Below, piece after piece: positions 23,672-25,380 of a DNA stretch of 25,380 nt. The stretch covers positions 1 to 25,380 of the forward strand of contig AQRW01000154.1 of assembly GCA_000402295.1 (NCBI GenBank), in the 5' to 3' direction. Under the pieces are notes generated by a model, which saw nothing but the letters and a program-made list of their open reading frames with translations, did not search any database and was not told the origin of the DNA. Positions within the stretch are counted from its first letter, which is position 1. The number at the start of each line of letters is the position of its first letter. This DNA is from Candidatus Aerophobus profundus SCGC AAA252-L23 (GTDB lineage Bacteria > Aerophobota > Aerophobia > Aerophobales > Aerophobaceae). Made by a program: the position numbers and the translations under genes.

Positions 23672-24946
23672 TTAAAAAGTTTCTTTTTCAACTCTGATTA
23701 AAAGTGGATTTTCCTGGATTGCAGAAAGCATTCCAATTTCACTAAGAGCAACTTGAACATTTCCTTCGCGGGCTTTATGAGTTAACAGTATGATAGGCAC
23801 GTAGCCTTCCTTCTTCCTTTCCCCCTTCTGCAGCACAGCCTGAATACTAATATTATGACTCCCCAAAATACCTGATATTTTAGACAATACCCCGGCCTGA
23901 TCAAAGGCATTCAACCTCAAATAGTATTTTGTCTCAATATCCTCCATTCTTTTTAAGGTCAAAGGTTCTTTTTCCGAAAGAAAAAGTAACTTTCTATCTT
24001 CAGCTATACAAATAAGGTCTTCAAGAATAGCCGTGGCCGCAGGATATTTCCCCGCTCCAGGAACTTGCATACTAATATTAAGTCCCATCTCGTCTCTCAA
24101 TTCCACACCGTTTTCTACTCCTTCCAATCGGGCCAGTCCCCTACCCCGCGGCAAGAGAACGGGATGCACCCGGGCCTCCACAACTCTTCCGGTCATTCGA
24201 GCAATGGCCAGATGCTTTATGCGATACCCCAGCTCCCGGGCAAACTTAACATCTTGAAGAGTTATTCTCCGAATTCCCTCTACATATAGCGATTTTAAAG
24301 ACAAAAAAGTACCCGATACCAGTCCCAATAAAACAATTAATTTATGGGCAGTGTCATATCCGTCAATATCATCCGAAGGATCCGACTCCACGTACCCGAT
24401 CGCTTGAGCTCGCTTAAGAATGACAGAAAAAACCTCCTCTTTTCTCTCCATCTCAGTGAGCAAGTAATTGCAGGTTCCGTTAAGGACACCCTGTAAAGTG
24501 GAAATTTGAGAAGGAGAACTGATTAGACTGTCAATTAGTCGATAGCTGGCAATATGGGAGGCGCGAATACCCAGATAGCACCCATTTTCCACTGACTTTT
24601 GAAAAATTTCACTCCCAGCACGAGCCAGTAAAGCTTTGTTAGCCGTAACTACATTCTTGCCCATTTCAAGAGATTTCATAATTATTTCCTGGGCCGGGTG
24701 TATACCTCCAATTACTTCTATTACGGTATCAATTTCTGGATCATTCAGTATCCAGTCAGGATCACTGCTCACCAACTTCCAAGAAATAGAAGCCCCTTTT
24801 TTCCTGGAGAGATCGTTTTCAACAATTTTTCTAAGGACAAATCTATTGTCTCCAACTCGCTTTGCTTTTTTTATCAAGAGTTCTACGACACCACTGCCAA
24901 CTGTTCCCAAGCCAAAAAGTCCTACCTTAAGAGTTTTTTTTTCCAA
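23672..24946 (-). CDS. hom: Homoserine dehydrogenase with C-terminal ACT domain, divergent substrate loop
   Basis: Predicted NAD(P)-dependent reduction of aspartate semialdehyde to homoserine on the threonine/methionine branch. The Rossmann motif is GLFGLGTVGSG (9-19). VIEVIGGIHPAQE and VVTANKALLA follow, with the conserved Lys in TANK (104). The catalytic-domain block DDIDGYDTAHK ends in K202. VPGAGKYPAATAILED and an ACT regulatory domain (about 340-414) complete it. The usual EAS-V-GG-IP signature is replaced by RASHIASYR (128-136), and NGTTNY is NGTCNY. The preferred start is TTG at 24946 (424 aa), because AAAGGGG lies six bases upstream and alignment with the family starts there. TTG at 24994 would add 16 residues with a poor site. 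It follows the phasin-like gene closely. Confidence 0.87.
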   Translation of the reverse strand: MEKKTLKVGLFGLGTVGSGVVELLIKKAKRVGDNRFVLRKIVENDLSRKKGASISWKLVSSDPDWILNDPEIDTVIEVIGGIHPAQEIIMKSLEMGKNVVTANKALLARAGSEIFQKSVENGCYLGIRASHIASYRLIDSLISSPSQISTLQGVLNGTCNYLLTEMERKEEVFSVILKRAQAIGYVESDPSDDIDGYDTAHKLIVLLGLVSGTFLSLKSLYVEGIRRITLQDVKFARELGYRIKHLAIARMTGRVVEARVHPVLLPRGRGLARLEGVENGVELRDEMGLNISMQVPGAGKYPAATAILEDLICIAEDRKLLFLSEKEPLTLKRMEDIETKYYLRLNAFDQAGVLSKISGILGSHNISIQAVLQKGERKKEGYVPIILLTHKAREGNVQVALSEIGMLSAIQENPLLIRVEKETF

Positions 24947-24959
24947 CCCAAACCCCTTT
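24947..24959 (-). promoter_or_regulatory. Ribosome site supporting the inner TTG start of hom
   Basis: AAAGGGG on the minus strand (plus 24953-24959) with a six-base gap to TTG 24946. The outer TTG at 24994 has only TTAGGC before it. Confidence 0.45.
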
Positions 24960-25014
24960 CTCTGACCAAGACATTCCCTTATCGGCTTATCCAAGCCTAA
25001 TTAGAAATATCCTA

Positions 25015-25311
25015 CTAACCCTTTATTTTTCTCTCCAGAGTCTCGATTTTCTTTTCCAACCGATTAATATCCTCTTTAGTAGCTATCTTTGTGTGGGTAA
25101 GAACTGCTTCCAGTTTTTCTCCTATTTTTCTTTCCCACTCAGCCTTTCCCTCCTCACCCTTCTTAAGTAACTGAGCTAAAAGATCTCCTTTTTCCTTTGA
25201 AGCAATCCCACCACATCTGACCAGTTCATTCACCATCTCTTCAATTTTCTCCCGAGTAAAGAAAAGGGTCCCGACACCCAAGAGCAAAAATTTTCTAAAT
25301 AGTTCTTCCAT
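25015..25311 (-). CDS. Phasin-like small helical protein
   Basis: Small protein of 98 aa from the ATG at 25309-25311. It begins MEELFRKFLLLGVGTLFFTREK, by pattern a hydrophobic patch at 7-18, then REKIEEMVNELVRCG, a GDLLAQLLKKGEE helix, and a C-terminal heptad-like coiled coil ATKEDINRLEKKIETLERKI. This matches the pattern of the short phasin / PHA-granule-associated-like family found widely in bacteria that may make no PHA; the exact role is unknown. AGGAG lies five bases upstream. A longer frame to 25374 would run through a palindrome and has no family support. It probably shares a transcript with hom, whose start is 68 nt away. A PHA synthase is not visible in the window. Confidence 0.7.
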   Translation of the reverse strand: MEELFRKFLLLGVGTLFFTREKIEEMVNELVRCGGIASKEKGDLLAQLLKKGEEGKAEWERKIGEKLEAVLTHTKIATKEDINRLEKKIETLERKIKG

Positions 25312-25325
25312 TTGCTCTCCTTTCG

Positions 25326-25348
25326 TTGTTCTCATTAGATGAGAACAA
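25326..25348. promoter_or_regulatory. Perfect 10+3+10 palindrome upstream of the phasin-like gene
   Basis: TTGTTCTCAT (25326-25335) and ATGAGAACAA (25339-25348) are exact reverse complements around TAG. The element ends only a few bases before the AGGAG ribosome site (25317-25321), so as DNA it could be a repressor operator and as RNA a hairpin that gates translation. There is no T-run on either side, which argues against an intrinsic terminator. Confidence 0.55.
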
Positions 25349-25380
25349 ACTTCTTTGGCTAACTTGGCTCTCAATTAAGT
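25349..25380. other. Window edge upstream of the phasin-like gene
   Basis: Thirty-two bases up to the window end. They could be promoter, leader or the tail of an unseen upstream gene; nothing in them decides this. Confidence 0.3.

Noticed and set aside
25326..25348. LexA-type SOS box
   Set aside because: The half-sites are GTTC...GAAC pointing the opposite way to the GAAC-N4-GTTC box, and the sequence does not fit the CTGT-N8-ACAG form either.
25312..25374. Upstream extension of the phasin-like gene
   Set aside because: It runs through a perfect palindrome and the ribosome site for ATG 25311; the family pattern begins at MEELF.

Overview
This is a 25.4 kb stretch of ordinary bacterial housekeeping DNA. 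It is moderately AT-rich, densely coded on both strands, and has short intergenic gaps. I found no phage, IS element, CRISPR array, tRNA or rRNA. The gene set (SecDF, MurG/MurC, bacterial ribosomal proteins, EF-Ts, a sigma-70 factor, a type IV-like prepilin) is clearly bacterial. The lineage is not certain. A fused phosphoglucose/phosphomannose isomerase, a phasin-like protein, an isolated pseudopilin, nested REP-like palindromes and a broken-up cell-wall cluster would fit an uncultured candidate phylum (Omnitrophota-, Aerophobota- or Atribacterota-like), but that is a guess from general character only.

Layout: (1) 1-1870 holds rbsK (minus strand) between two non-coding stretches. Each stretch carries a nested palindrome of the same general design. 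(2) 1769-6803, plus strand: a promoter followed by secD-secF-murG-murC, tightly coupled by start/stop overlaps. (3) 6858-10665, minus strand: sigma factor-ychF-rpsF-ssb-rpsR-rplI, possibly one transcription unit. (4) 10810-10900: back-to-back extended -10 promoters driving the sigma factor leftwards and purH rightwards. (5) 10964-19350, plus strand: purH-glyA-folC-ptsP-pgi/pmi-rarA. The first three form a folate/one-carbon/purine group: GlyA makes methylene-THF, FolC polyglutamylates folates, and PurH uses 10-formyl-THF. (6) 19381-25311, minus strand: phasin-like gene, hom, rpsB-tsf-pyrH-frr (classical translation-factor order), then a lone pseudopilin and a zinc-ribbon membrane protein. Both convergent junctions (54 and 30 nt) lack a recognisable intrinsic terminator.

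Several starts differ from the longest open frame because Shine-Dalgarno sites and family length point inward: secD, frr, hom and the phasin-like gene. The pilin uses TTG, and murC and rpsB use GTG.

I see no obvious new multi-gene system. The points most worth checking are molecular oddities in core genes. These are a ComEA-like helix-hairpin-helix pattern inside the extracytoplasmic loop of SecF; a homoserine dehydrogenase lacking the usual EAS-V-GGIP signature; a serine hydroxymethyltransferase with Gln in place of the His before the PLP lysine; an SSB without the acidic IPF-type tip whose last codons are the Shine-Dalgarno of rpsR; a perfect tandem repeat in the tail of ribosomal protein uS2; and a perfect 10+3+10 palindrome just upstream of the phasin-like gene.
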